Shown piece after piece: positions 13,365-24,875 of a stretch of 64,000 bases of DNA. Under the pieces are notes generated by a model. It made no database searches and was not told where the DNA came from. It was given only the letters and a program-made list of their open reading frames with translations. A program made the translations under genes and the position numbers. The stretch spans positions 3,196,501 to 3,260,500 of the forward strand of contig JAWUZG010000970.1 in the NCBI GenBank assembly GCA_036785705.1, in the 5' to 3' direction. The stretch comes from Acanthornis magna. Lineage: Eukaryota > Chordata > Aves > Passeriformes > Acanthizidae. Numbering within the stretch: the stretch's first letter is position 1; each line of letters begins with the position of its first letter.

Positions 13365-13880
13365 TTAGGTGTGTTGGAAATGTAGCATTCCATTAGCAAT
13401 GGTGACATCATTAATGCCTTTCCCTGCTCTTAGATGATTTTGCCACCCCTTCGGATATGTCTCTGATAGTTTGATTTGAGCCATTAGCTTTTCACTCAAG
13501 AGCTCAGTTCTCCACATCTTAGTCACAGCTGTTCCTTGCTCTGCAACCTTTGTTGTGATTCATATGTAATGATGGGTTTACTGAGGAATCTTTTCAATCA
13601 TTTTTTCCAAAATGGACACTTTGGTCCACAACTGGGCAAGGCAGACAAATTTGATCAGATATTTCCAGATCATAAATGAACAGCAGCTGCCAGTGATTGA
13701 GCAAAATCACTACCCATACAATGCATCAAACCGATTACTCCACTTACCTACCCCTACATGATTCTTTTGATTAGTCCAGAAATCTCTACATCCTGACTCA
13801 AAAGGGTATTGTTCTTTAGGATTCTGCCCCATATTGTATTGGTAGATTAACTGAGAAGCTTAACATTCCTAGGAAGAAAG
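13365..13880 (-). pseudogene. Broken retroelement coding relic next to the LTR
   Basis: The minus strand has protein-like but disrupted reading frames. One open stretch of 62 codons runs from 13,553 down to a stop at 13,365-13,367. A second, of about 38 codons, ends at a stop at 13,710-13,712. The stretch between them holds stops and needs frame changes. The first includes TYPKGWQNHL and the second DFWTNQKN and KWSNRFDALYG, which look like real protein composition. Their place upstream of a polypurine tract and LTR fits the last gene of an LTR retroelement (env-like or an extra ORF), but I cannot assign the family. It is clearly non-functional. Confidence 0.42.
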
Positions 13881-15878
13881 TAACAGAGAAAGTTCTTGTT
13901 CAAAAAATAGAGGAATGGATAAGGAAGCCCTGAATGGATATTTATTAAGAGCATCAATTCAGTTCACAAATCTCTTTGCTGTTGTCAGAATAAAATTTCC
14001 CATATTCCAGTTTGATGTAAAAATGGAGTTGCCAGCTTGATTTGGATTTTCAACTGAAGAATCTTTTATTTTTCCTATTAAACATTTAAATTCCAACAGT
14101 CAAACTAAATGCCAGAGGCCATTTCACATGTTTATAGAAGTGAGAGTTATACCACTAAAACAGGGGAAGGATATTTTAAGAAAAGAGCATGTGAAATTTA
14201 AATAGTAAAAGAAGTGTCAAGAAAATAGCTCACAATCAGGAAATAGATGTTTAGAATAAAAGCTTCAGGTATGTTTCTTGCAAAACTTAATTGCTATTTA
14301 AAGTTTACTGATATTTCACCTCTGGAATAGATTCTGTTTCTTATTACACAAACTAGAGCAGGGGCTGAAAATTTATTTAAAAAGGCAACAATTCCTGAAG
14401 AATTTATGTTTATAAAATCAGTTCTCTTTCAGAATTCTTTCTGCTTGTAAAGAAATTTAAAAACACAGAATAAACTGCAGGGCAAAGCGGACTGTGTTAT
14501 TTGAATAAAAAAGTTGTTTCCTAAGTTTTGTCATGGAAAATAAAACAGCTTCCTGCAAAAAGAAAATCACATGAAACAATATTGTTAGACTATACAAGGG
14601 CAAGAGGTGAGTGGTTTCCACTTACTTAGAAAGGAATGGATATTGAGAAATTATGTGGACTTTGTAATATATCAGTATACCAAATTCTACATATAAATAG
14701 GACACCAAGAAAGATTAGAAAATATTCATCAATGGTTTATGCAATTGTGGTTTCTCAACAATGACTGAGAATTTGGCCTTCCAGTCTTCTACTGACTGTA
14801 ATTAGATTAACAAAATTAGATAACAAAATCACATTGGTATCACAGTAGAATATTTGTGAGTGTGATTGAGGAACTAAGAATAAGCTGTGATTTCTGTGAG
14901 ATTAATTATATGATACTGATCAAGTGTTTTCTAACTGCAATCAGTGCGAGGCCAGAAGTCACTCTAAGAACAAGGAGCAAATTCCAGAGAAGTAATTTTG
15001 CAGATGAGTCTACGAAGGACTAGGCTGGAATTTGCAGACCTAAGAGTCCCAAATGAGATGCCTAGATAGTCAATATTTTTCAGATAAGGGGCCTGATTTT
15101 CAGAATAGTTTCCTATTGTATGACTTGTTCTACCTCCTGTGAATCAAGCACTTGTAGTAAGATGCCAATTTCTTCAGTTAGGGACCTCAGATGAGTTAAC
15201 TCCTAAGCACTCTTTCTGAATGCTGTCATTCACATGAATAACAGAATTTCTCTTTCAAAGGAACTATATATGTTTTCATGACAAACATCAGCATAATTAA
15301 AACAGTCTCTAGAAATGTTAAGTAACTTTATATATTTTTTTATTTGTGCATCATTCTTAAGGATGTTAAATTTTAAAATCTTTTTCTCTGTTGAAGTTAT
15401 TGTCTTACCAGATTTGTTTCAATTTTACTGCAAATTGCATCAATCTGCTTTAAACACTGGTGATTCTCACTGGTTTCCCTTTTTTGAAAGATGGATCAAA
15501 TACTGCTGTCACTGCGTTGGACTACCTGGGAAGTAATTGGCCTCCAAGGCCAATGTGACTTAAGTGGGATTATTCTGTCTTTTACTCTGTAAACATATCA
15601 AGGGTCTATTTAAAAGAACAGGGAACTACAGGAGATACCAATGCACTTAGCTGATCAAACCCTGAAAACAGCCCAGAGACTTTAGCTTGAATTACTGAAG
15701 ACTTAAGGGTATTTTGCCTAATATAGAAGCATGGTACAGGAGAACTGTTCTCACTCTACTTTGCCACTCTCCATTTTGTTTAGTTTAATTCCAAAGGATG
15801 AATTAATAGAAGCTATTTGATAGGCTCAGCTAATTTTTTTCTTTTTGGAAAGGTTTTTCTTTTCCTGTGTCCCAACAG

Positions 15879-15995
15879 GCAGAAGAAGAGAGAGATGATA
15901 TGGAGAGAGTCAAGCTGGATAATAAAAGAATTCTTTTCAACCTGTTGCCAGCCCATGTTGCCCAGCACTTTCTTATGTCTAATCCAAGAAATATG
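15879..15995 (+). CDS. ADCY1: ADCY1 exon: entry to the C2a catalytic domain
   Basis: 117 nt, 39 codons in phase 0, after a ccaacag acceptor and before gtaaat. It encodes AEEERDDMERVKLDNKRIL followed by FNLLPAHVAQHFL and MSNPRNM. This is the conserved helical entry to the second cytoplasmic catalytic domain. The NLLP..VA..FL motif is shared by class III nucleotidyl cyclases, and the exon is almost unchanged from mammalian ADCY1. It follows the 9.5-kb intron. Confidence 0.95.
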
Positions 15996-17166
15996 GTAAA
16001 TCAAGATAAAATTTAAATACATGCTGTATGGATGTGGCCCTGTGTTCCTTGGGTCAGCTTTCAGTGAATGTTTTCAAGAAAGGCTTGGAAAAAAAACTTT
16101 GCTCATGTAAAAATAGTAGCTTCGTAAAAATTTGTGTTCAAGAATTAGTTTGAGATTATTTCTTTTGCTGTACAGTCCTCCTTCTCAGAAGAATGTTAAT
16201 AAAATGCAGGATAAGGGAAGGTTGTCATTCAACAACAATGTAACCAAGTACCTGCATATAAATCACTTTTTGTTTTCCAATCAATGTAGGATATTGGAAT
16301 TTTTCACAGTGTTGCATGAGCTCAGTTTGGTTCTGAATGGTGAAATGTATGAACTGCCAGACACTTCTGTATTAACCATTCTAGTTCTGCAAAGTATGGT
16401 ACCATTACCAAAGCCATCTATTCAAAGTTACAAACAGAGAATTTTACATATTCAAGGAAGATGAATATTAACATAAATGGCTGCAGCGCCTAAATAAATT
16501 GGTTCAGGAAGCCCTTACAAGAGTCCTTCTGGTCATCTGAAAACTTTCATCACTGGAGTAGCCATAAGGTCCATGATACTGCTCTTAAGAGTTTGGGTCA
16601 AAGAATTTGAACTAAAGAAGAGTGGTTTTGCTTTCTTTGAGCCTTCCAAATTTTTGGAAGCAGAAACCTTACCATACAGAAGAGCATTATATTATATAGG
16701 ACTCCACAACACACGGAAAGACTTGAAGGAATGAGACTGGTTTTGTACTACAGGATAAAATTGTTCCATCTCCTATTTTAAAAGAAAATTGAGAAAATGT
16801 AATCATTTTTCTCATACAATAGAAGTTCTATAACTGTTTAGACTTTCTCCAAGTTTTCACTCACTTCTTCTATGTCTAAACAGGAAAAAAAACCAAAAAC
16901 CTAAGTTGTTTTATATGGGTTTCATACCTTAGGTGTTAATTTTCTATTGTGGTCTTGGGTGAAGACATCTTTCAACATTATTTTAAAGAGTCTGATTTTC
17001 TCTCTAGAAAAACTGATGGCCTTTGTCCTAGCTATTTCTTAGCAGTAGAATTAGTAATAATGATGTAATAATGTAATTTAGTAATAAGGTAATAATGTAG
17101 TAATAATGATAATTTAGTTTAGATTAATCTTTTAAAATAAAAATTATATCTGCTTATGAACTACAG
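15996..17166 (+). other. ADCY1: ADCY1 intron (1.2 kb)
   Basis: AT-rich, with a TAATAATG-type simple repeat near its 3' end (about 17,051-17,118). An open frame of 110 codons at 16,132-16,464 resembles no known protein and has no conserved features. Confidence 0.8.
17051..17118. repeat. Degenerate (TAATAATG)n simple repeat
   Basis: Repeated taataatga, taataatgta and taataaggtaa units about 50-110 bp upstream of the next ADCY1 exon. Imperfect simple-sequence DNA. Confidence 0.7.
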
Positions 17167-17313
17167 GACCTTTATTACCAGTCATATTCACAAGTGGGAG
17201 TGATGTTTGCTTCCATACCAAATTTCAATGATTTCTACATTGAATTGGATGGCAATAATATGGGAGTGGAATGTTTACGCCTGTTAAATGAAATTATTGC
17301 TGATTTTGATGAG
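17167..17313 (+). CDS. ADCY1: ADCY1 exon: C2a core
   Basis: 147 nt, 49 codons in phase 0, between a ctacag acceptor and a gtaagg donor. It starts [20 protein letters not shown] and continues through [20 protein letters not shown] to EIIADFDE. This is the first beta strand and long helix of C2a, contributing to the C1/C2 interface. In family structures the forskolin pocket and Gs-alpha contacts lie around here. Identity to mammalian ADCY1 is essentially complete. Confidence 0.96.
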
Positions 17314-17699
17314 GTAAGGTCTAAACACTTTGTCTTTTGACCATATCAGTTCTACCAAATTACTGTCAACGAGATTATATGTAGTAACTCTGTGTATCTT
17401 GAACTGTTTAATAAAACAGTACCGTAAACTTCCTATTTGATCATAGTTGGTATCCACTGGACTTCTCCAAAGTGCCAAATTTGTACTTTTAGGCACATGA
17501 ATCTGACGTAAAATTTCTCTGATATAGGAAAAGTATCAAAATGGAAGTTAATGGCAGTTTTTTCAATGATCTCAGAGTGGGCAAGCCTCAACTTAGCAAA
17601 TATAATATGGTTTAATGAACTTGCACATGTTATCTGATAACTATTGTTGCTTGTCTAAAATATTATGTAATATTTAACAGTTTTATGTTTTAAACAAAG
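17314..17699 (+). other. ADCY1: ADCY1 intron (0.4 kb)
   Basis: Short AT-rich intron ending acaaag. Nothing recognised inside. Confidence 0.85.
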
Positions 17700-17798
17700 C
17701 TTATGGACAAAGAATATTATAAGGACATAGAAAAGATCAAGACAATTGGAAGTACATATATGGCAGCTGTGGGACTCGTACCTACTTCAGGAACTAAG
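17700..17798 (+). CDS. ADCY1: ADCY1 exon: C2a, adenine-contacting lysine region
   Basis: 99 nt, 33 codons in phase 0, donor gtaaga. It encodes LMDKEYYKDIEKIKTIGSTY followed by MAAVGLVPTSGTK. The lysine in KIKTIGSTYM corresponds to the C2 lysine that contacts the adenine ring in class III cyclase structures (Lys938 of type 2). The IGSTYMAA motif is a family hallmark. Small changes from mammals, such as EYY for DFY, are conservative. Confidence 0.95.
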
Positions 17799-20700
17799 GT
17801 AAGAAGGTTTTATACAACAGTCTTTTGTGAAGGAACCATTTTCCTTCAATTTCCAGAGGAATATCAGAAACACAACTAATTCTGTGTGATTATTGATAAC
17901 TTGTAGGACTTCTTTACAACATTTGGAATGTGAAATTCAAACAGCTGTAGCATGAAAAGAAAGACTACCACACTTGCTTATGTGTCTTGTAATTTCATTG
18001 TCCACAGCTTTGGATTCCCCACAAATTGGTGTATAAAAGCCTCCAAATCAGAGTGGTAGTGTTTTAAACCTGCTGTCTTAGATGACCTTGTAAGATGCAG
18101 GGAAAGGGAGACTCTAGGTGTAATGAATTGCTGCAAAACTAGCAGAAGAATATTAAAATGCAATTTTTCCATATATTGTTTAATATTGAAATATGGATGT
18201 AATGTACAACTAAAAGAAACATCCTCTCCCAACCCCCATCATGGACTGGAACTTTGTGCTAGATACAGTACTGCACTTTACCCTGGTCCCTCCAAATCAG
18301 CTCTACTGTTAGCAGTCTTTTTACCTCTTTAATTACATAGTTATAAAAAAAGTCAAGGTCATTTCAGACCCACTAGTTCTGTGGCACAATTCTTCTGTAT
18401 CTTCCTTACTACCCCTGAGTGTTGCTCTTACCTTAAGTTACTGTCTTGGAACAGAGATTTCCTAGATTTGCAAGCAGAATCTGGAAAGTCAGAAAACTCG
18501 GTGGGCATTGTATTAAATGTATTGTATACAGAGTACTATGCATGTTAGCAATTATACTAATAAATTAAATCACAAAAATTTTATAAAATTAATAAGAATA
18601 GAATGAAAATTAAAGCAATCCATTCACCTCATCTATCCAGAATTTCCAGACACCTCTCCCTTGTTCTGATATGCAAGTACATATGTTGTAAACATATGTT
18701 GAATACACTTGTGCATATGGTTTAGGCATTGCAAATTAACATGAAATTAGAAGACAGAAGAAAAAAGGCCAGAAGATGCCCTGTGGACTTTCTAGCAGCA
18801 GTTATCCCTGCTAAGTAAATAAAAAACATGACCACATTGAAATCAACTGTTAGAATCATGTTGGAATATATCACATGCAACTAATGCTCTGGTCTGCAGA
18901 GTATTCCCAGCTGATGTTTTCCTTTGCATCATCCCTAGTAATCTATACATTACCAAAAAAAAGTCTGTTTATCCTGAAATGTTTGACTCATGCATTCTGA
19001 GACAGGCAAAAAAACATTGATCCTTTGAATTTTTTCAGTGTGTGAGCTGAGGCAAAGAGGCAATGGTATACTTGGGTGTCTGCTATAGATGCTCTTTGAA
19101 CTATAATCCTCAAAACAACTGTGTTATTGGGTAACTTTGGCAGCATATGTTCCAAAACCTAAACATGTTTGTCTCTTGTATTTTATAGTTGTTGAGTGAA
19201 GGGTCAGCTGAGTTAGTCCAATACTGAAGATACTGCTCTGAGCTTATGACAGTAATGCATTTTAAATCACTGCAGAAGATCTTGCACAGTACTCTGTCTC
19301 CCTCTTAAATCTTGGCGGAAATTTTGACCTTTTCTGTATACGTAGAATTTACTTAAAATTCTGTATTCCACAAAAAATTCTGTATGAAACAGCCAATGAC
19401 TTTAACTTAGGGTTTCAGCTCTTCTGTGATCTCTCCCTAGCGTTCATGTGATGCAAATGAATAGAAATTACTCACATCCTCTTGCCAGTTTCCCAACAGT
19501 TCTTCAGCATGCACCTATATATTAGAAGTCTGATAATCCTGGATGGCCTGTCAGGCACAGGCAATAGCTGCCAGCTTCACACAGTCCCTGGGAAGTCCCA
19601 TGGAGTCATATGTGTCCATGGGGAGCCATAAGACACTCAAGTGCTACCGGTCTGCCTTCTACCAGGAGTGTCCCAACTTCAACAGAAAATCCAGCACAGC
19701 CTCTGATTGTGAATAACTAATTTCATACTAGAATTTGGACATGAGCAGAAAGCAGTGGATGGGGTTCATTTTGCTCTTAACTAAGGATATTTATACACTT
19801 AAGAGCCCAGTACCCTGATGAAGTTAAATATTTCAATCCCATATTTTATTGGACTCTTTGTTTCTACTGTTTGACTTCAGCAGGTGACTCCAGTAAATGC
19901 ACATTGCCTCTATCACAGTGACTTTGCTGTGATGCTCTGGGCAGTCTTTCCAGTAACTACTCCTCTGATGTTTAAATAAATAATTGCTTGCCAGTTACAT
20001 CAGCAGGGAAGCACACAAGCCAAGCTCTTTGTGGATCTTTTGCACAGTAAAAATTTATTGTGTCTGTATTTCACCAGGATCCTGACTTCACCAGAGTCCT
20101 AGTTTTGTGATGTTCTTTCAGTGCAGGTTCGAAAGAGTTTGCCCTAATCCTATTGAGAGGCATCTGTCACCAGCAACACACTCAGTATTTGTCCTTTCTC
20201 CTGCAATCCTGAAGGGCACTGCAGGAAAACAGAGCATTCATTGGACAGCAAAGAAATGGAAGATAAGAAACATGAAGAAGATTAGAAATAAAATAAAACT
20301 ATGTCCAACTCCCTCCCTGCTCCAGACACTGAATATTTTTTCCTTCTCTGTTGGAAATCTATCCATCAGCTCTTTAAGCTTAATTCTTGTTCTTCCTTTG
20401 TCTTGGTGATTCTGGAAAAGAGTAGAGCTAGCTAGTTCACATTGCAAGAAGCAGAATGCCAGACATCCAGGCGGGTAAATAAAAATATCCTTCCCAAAAA
20501 TTGGGACTGGCACACAGATGACTTTCATAAATTTTTGTCAGCACTTTAATTTTTGTGAATTTCCCAGCCACATGAAGCAACCCTTTCAAACTGAGGTGAA
20601 TAAAGCAAATAGCGACCTGTTTCTCAGGTTTGTCAGCCATTGTTAAGCACTACATTTATAAAATCTCACTATCATGGCAAAAAGTCAGGAGTTTTCATCT

Positions 20701-21730
20701 CATGCCAGCTTCCACAGTTCTGTTGTGCAACACCCTACTGAGGCTGCCACTGACCCTGCATTTCTTTCACCATATCCTACCTTTAGCCCACTTTCACTTA
20801 GCAAATTTGTTCCAAAATTCATATTTTTTATTCAAATAAGAGCAGAATATAAGAGCAGTCATACTGAGTCATGTCAAAGGCTTATTCTAGTAACCTGTCT
20901 TAAACTAAAGGTAGATATTGGGGGAAGGACATGAGTTACAGAAGAAATATGCAATCCTCTCCTTTCCCCTTTCTAATAATATGCTGCTTAGCTTTTTACT
21001 ACTTTGTAGCAAACATATCTTTCATAAGCTTGAGAATTGTGTGAGAATCTTGCTAAATTTTGGAATTCACCATATCCTCTGAAAATTAGTTCCACAGTTT
21101 ATTTAGACTGAAGTTGTAAAAATTATTTTCTTACGTTTGGGGTTTTATTTACAAGTTACTACTTCAGCATTTCATTTGATCCCTTTTGGGCTTTTTGCTT
21201 TAGTTTATTTAGATGCATTTTGTCACAACTCCCTTCAGCTTGCCTGGAAAGGAAGAACATAGGGGTGTTCTGCATCCCACAGGATTAAATCTAATAGGAA
21301 TTTTGTCAATGGGAACAGCATGCACCCTATGGGAGCCGGGAGCTAGCAAAAGCCCCAAAGGGAGAAGAGTGCAGAAACTATAGTTATTAATAATCATCAA
21401 GCAAAGTAGTTTTGTAAGAAAGCAGGTTATATTCCCTGCCACACTCAAAACAAACATCTGCAGCTCTCTAGCAACAGAACCACTTTACCACGGGAACTTT
21501 GCTTTCCATTCTTCCCAGAAATCAAAAAGAGAGAGAGAAGAAAAAAAATAGCAGAAAAAAAGAATGCATGTGCTGTAGCTACCATCAAAAGTTTCCTTTC
21601 AAAAACAGAAAAATTGGTTAGATTCTCTTCAGAAGTCATCTATTTGAGCTTCTCATTATTTTTCACTTTGGTATTTCACCTGCATCTCAGTACCATACAA
21701 ATCTAATGTGCAACACTATTTTGTTTCTAG
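17799..21730 (+). other. ADCY1: ADCY1 intron (3.9 kb)
   Basis: AT-rich intron with no recognisable mobile element, RNA gene or extra exon. Open frames of about 100 codons on both strands near 20.1-20.5 kb show no protein-like features. Confidence 0.8.
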
Positions 21731-21845
21731 GCTAAAAAATCAATTTATTCTCATCTGAGTACACTGGCAGATTTTGCAATAGAGATGTTTGATGTTCTTG
21801 ATGAAATCAACTATCAGTCTTACAACGACTTTGTCCTACGAGTTG
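21731..21845 (+). CDS. ADCY1: ADCY1 exon: C2a
   Basis: 115 nt: 38 codons plus one base (G) completed by the next exon. It encodes AKKSIYSHLSTLADFAIEMF followed by DVLDEINYQSYNDFVLRV. The NDFVLRVGINVGPV motif, split across this junction, is the conserved strand before the adenine-binding aspartate region. Acceptor ttctag, donor gtaagt. KSIYSH reads KSISSH in mammals as I recall, a conservative change in a surface loop. Confidence 0.95.
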
Positions 21846-23666
21846 GTAAGTCACGTTTCTACAATTATCACACAGCAGAATATTTTTTTTGTTGGCTTTT
21901 CCTGCTGTCAGCAAAGGATTACCTGTCCTGCACTCATGATTAAAACTGAAAATTCTCCATTAGTGAGAGAGTCACATCCATGTAGAAAGTCAGCAGGCTG
22001 GATGGTGTGCATTAGTTTTAAGGAATTGTAATTGTGTCCAATTCCAGTGTGTTTACCTCATCTAGGCACCCTTAAATGGGAACTGCACCCTGAATTTTAT
22101 ACAGTACTATTGTACCCAGTCTTGAGGCTTACGCTGTGTTGCATTGGACAGCTGCTGAAAACTGGGTCTTACTGTATTAGCTATTAATTTAAGTCGCATC
22201 TGCAAAACCTTTTTTGGCATTAAAAGTGTAATGGGAGCTTTTTGTCCACAGATGCCAAATGACCTTAACTAGTCCCATTTTCTCCCACAAATCAAATTCT
22301 CTGGTCTTCACAACACAACCCTTCCCATGCCATCCTTTACATGTTATTACCTCTTACTATTCAAAGTCCTTTCAGCCGTCTTAAAGACCAAGTTCCCTGC
22401 TTCCCTTTCTTCACGTATCCTGCTCCTCTCCCGTGGTATTTCCACTGCTGTTCTCATTTCATTGTATATTCTAACACTGATAGTTTTCTCCAGCTTCTTT
22501 CTCTATATATTTTATGGCTGAATTGTGAGAATGAGCTGGACAGGGGGAAAACTGAGGCTGCTAGCAGCGAAGATTGAGAAAGACCAAAGACATCAAAGGC
22601 AGCAGTAGGAGAGTTATACATCTTTGACCTCCTGTACATCCTAATAATTATAAATCCCAAATTCTCTTTGAACTCTGTTATAACTGGTCTTTCCAGGTTC
22701 AGAAAGGATCAAATATCTAATCCCCATTCTTCTCCATAAATTGCCTAGGAAAGCCCTTGCACAGTCCCATGCAGGGTTTAGTACCTACAACTCTCCAGGG
22801 CACTCAGAAGGAACATCCTCTCTTATCTTCCAAAAAAGGTGTTAAAAACAGTCAGAAATGCAGAATCAAGCTCTGCAGTTTCCCAAAAAAGATGCTTGAG
22901 CCATTTTTACATACTTTTTTCTTCTTCCAGTGTCTCTGTGATCTGAGTTGTCTAGTACTAACAACCAACATGACGCACTTCCCTTACCCCAATCCTTGTG
23001 TATTGCAGAACATTATTTCTGTTCCACTTGGAAAACTTCCATTAAAAGGCTTTATATGTGCAACTGCAGTGGAAGCTTTAGGAAACAATTAAAGATCTTT
23101 AACAGCTTGTCATGTTTACATCTAAACTCTGCACTACCACTGCTTTTCTTCTTTAAACCAACAAAATCTACAGAAGAATAAAATTTTTATGTTGTCTACC
23201 ATATTGCATTTCCAGTAAGATATCTCAAGCAATGTCTTGGTTGTGTTTCTAAACCTTGTACAAATGCAGAAGTCCACTTGGCATCAACTTAATCAGAGAA
23301 TATACTGAATTGTTAAGGACCCATCAGGATCATCAAGCCCAACTCCTGGACCTCCACAGGATAGCCCAAGAGTCACACCATATGCCGGAGAGCACTGTTC
23401 AAATGCTTCTTGAATTCTGTGAGGCTTGTTGCTGTGACCATTTCCCTGGAGGGCCTGTTCCAGTGCTCAGTCACCATTTGGGTGAAAAACCTTTTCCTGA
23501 CATCTAACCTAAGCCTCCCCTGACTCAGCATTATGATGTTAATGTATATTATCCTATTACCAAAAAAAATTCTAAAGCACTTGTGTCAAATCTATTTTGC
23601 TGGATTCCTGTTACCCTTGGATAATATGCTGTGGTGTTTGAAACCAAAGTCATTGTTTAATTTTAG
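21846..23666 (+). other. ADCY1: ADCY1 intron (1.8 kb) with a CR1 fragment
   Basis: Carries an antisense CR1 fragment at about 23,291-23,530, ending roughly 140 bp before the next exon. The rest is AT-rich with nothing recognised. Confidence 0.85.
23291..23530 (-). mobile_element. CR1 LINE fragment (truncated 3' end)
   Basis: The + strand reads like the reverse complement of the CR1 3' end: a decayed AATCAGAGAAT start, then GATCATCAAGCCCAACTCC, a CCCTGGAGGGCCTGTTCCAGTG block, a TTTTCCTGACATCTAACCT block and CCTAAGCCTCCCC. These blocks follow the usual avian CR1 order. It is truncated in what would be its upstream part and has no coding capacity. CR1 is the dominant non-LTR retrotransposon of birds, which supports avian origin. 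Confidence 0.9.
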
Positions 23667-23791
23667 GTATTAATGTTGGGCCAGTAGTGGCGGGAGTCAT
23701 TGGAGCCAGAAGACCACAGTATGATATCTGGGGGAACACTGTGAATGTTGCCAGCCGGATGGATAGTACTGGAGTGCAGGGAAAGATTCAG
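23667..23791 (+). CDS. ADCY1: ADCY1 exon: C2a adenine- and transition-state-binding residues
   Basis: 125 nt: two bases completing a glycine, then 41 codons; donor gtgagt. It encodes [20 protein letters not shown] followed by [19 protein letters not shown] and KIQ. It carries three residues essential in the family: Asp of QYDIWG (adenine contact, Asp1018 of type 2), Asn of TVNVASRM (Asn1025) and Arg of the same motif (Arg1029, transition-state stabilising). All are present, so the enzyme should be active. Near-identical to mammals. Confidence 0.97.
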
Positions 23792-24536
23792 GTGAGTGCA
23801 TTCTAAGACAGCTTTGCAAACTTTACATACCTCCCATTTTATATGTGGTTACATTTTCAAGACCACTTAGACTTATACACTTAACTCCTTGGAGACAATG
23901 AAATCCTCAAATAAATCATTTTCCATTAGAAGAAAAAGAGTTCTCTGCTTCATTACACAGTCGGAGCAAGCCTGGGAATGCTAACACTGCCAGTCCTTGT
24001 GCTGTAGAAATTTTGCCTGCATAAGACCTACAAGGAAAAAATCTGTGTCCATTTGCATCTTATTATATTTTAAGCAGCTATAAAAATTGCTTGGATAATT
24101 TGTATTGGAGAGTCAACACAGACAACATCATTGTTCTACTATGACTAGAACCTATGGTGTGCCTCTCAAAAGCTCAGTGAGCTCTTACAGTCATTTATCC
24201 AAAATACCTGTCTAATCTCCAGGGATTGAGAGGTCTTCTGCAGTAAATTAATTCCACTGGAACTAATCCATTTTACAATTTGTTTATATATTTCTGTTGA
24301 ATGGACCTTAATCTGGCTGTATATTTATTTAACGCAAGACCAGAAATTCTGCTTCTCAGATTCCAGTTTGACCAGTGATCTTTACTTCTTAAAGAAAATT
24401 CTAAGTGAGCCTGAGAGCAGCTATTGGTGTTAATCCATTCTCCTTATGCATATTTCATGACAGAGAAGTAAAATGGAAAGGGGTGGCCAATTACATGAAC
24501 TGAAAAAAGTAATTGTTCTTTTTTTTCTGTTTTCAG
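23792..24536 (+). other. ADCY1: ADCY1 last intron (0.7 kb)
   Basis: gtgagt donor and a strong T-rich acceptor (ttttttctgttttcag). Nothing else recognised. A methionine codon at 24,513 is intronic and is not a start. Confidence 0.85.
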
Positions 24537-24875
24537 GTGACAGAAGAAGTTCAACGGATATTAAAAAGGTGCAGTTATGAATTCGTGTGCAGGGGTAAAG
24601 TCAGTGTAAAGGGAAAAGGTGAAATGTTGACCTATTTCCTGGAAGGAAAGGCTGATGGAAATAATTCCCAAACACGGTCTTTAAACTTAGAGCGGAAAAT
24701 GTACCCTTATGGGAGAGCAAACATTCAAACAAAACTGGGCACCAGCTGTCCATCGGTGTCCTCAGTTGCTAGCTTTACTGCAAAACCTGGGCTTGGAGCA
24801 GGCCAAGCGTCTGCCACTCACACAAACCAAACACTGCATTATCTTCCATCTGTGCCAGCTGTGAAGGAGGCATAG
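24537..24875 (+). CDS. ADCY1: ADCY1 terminal coding exon: end of C2a and C-terminal tail, with stop
   Basis: 339 nt, 112 codons plus the TAG stop, phase 0. It starts VTEEVQRILKRC and includes CRGKVSVKGKGEMLTYFLEG, whose KGKG lysine matches the C2 lysine that contacts the ATP phosphates (Lys1065 of type 2). A 60-70 residue hydrophilic C2b tail rich in Ser, Thr and Asn follows and diverges more from mammals. It ends VPAVKEA, keeping the mammalian KEA terminus. The exon continues without interruption into the 3'UTR. Confidence 0.96.
   Translation: MTEEVQRILKRCSYEFVCRGKVSVKGKGEMLTYFLEGKADGNNSQTRSLNLERKMYPYGRANIQTKLGTSCPSVSSVASFTAKPGLGAGQASATHTNQTLHYLPSVPAVKEA

Larger units (their letters stand above)
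6398..15878 (+). other. ADCY1: ADCY1 intron (9.5 kb) with retroelement insertions
   Basis: Largest ADCY1 intron in the window. It contains a minus-strand solo LTR (8,165-8,546) and a degenerate minus-strand LTR element with coding relics (about 12,282-13,880), the latter holding an ACTCC pentamer array. The rest (6.4-8.1, 8.6-12.2 and 13.9-15.9 kb) is AT-rich DNA in which I recognise nothing. Confidence 0.8.

Noticed and set aside
16132..16464. 110-codon open frame in an ADCY1 intron
   Set aside because: No recognisable motifs, random-looking composition, and intronic between two firm exons.
20120..20200. ggttcgaa-like tRNA B-box motif
   Set aside because: No matching A-box, stems or anticodon arm around it.
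24513..24536. Methionine start in front of the last ADCY1 exon
   Set aside because: It lies in the polypyrimidine tract of the acceptor; the exon begins at 24,537.
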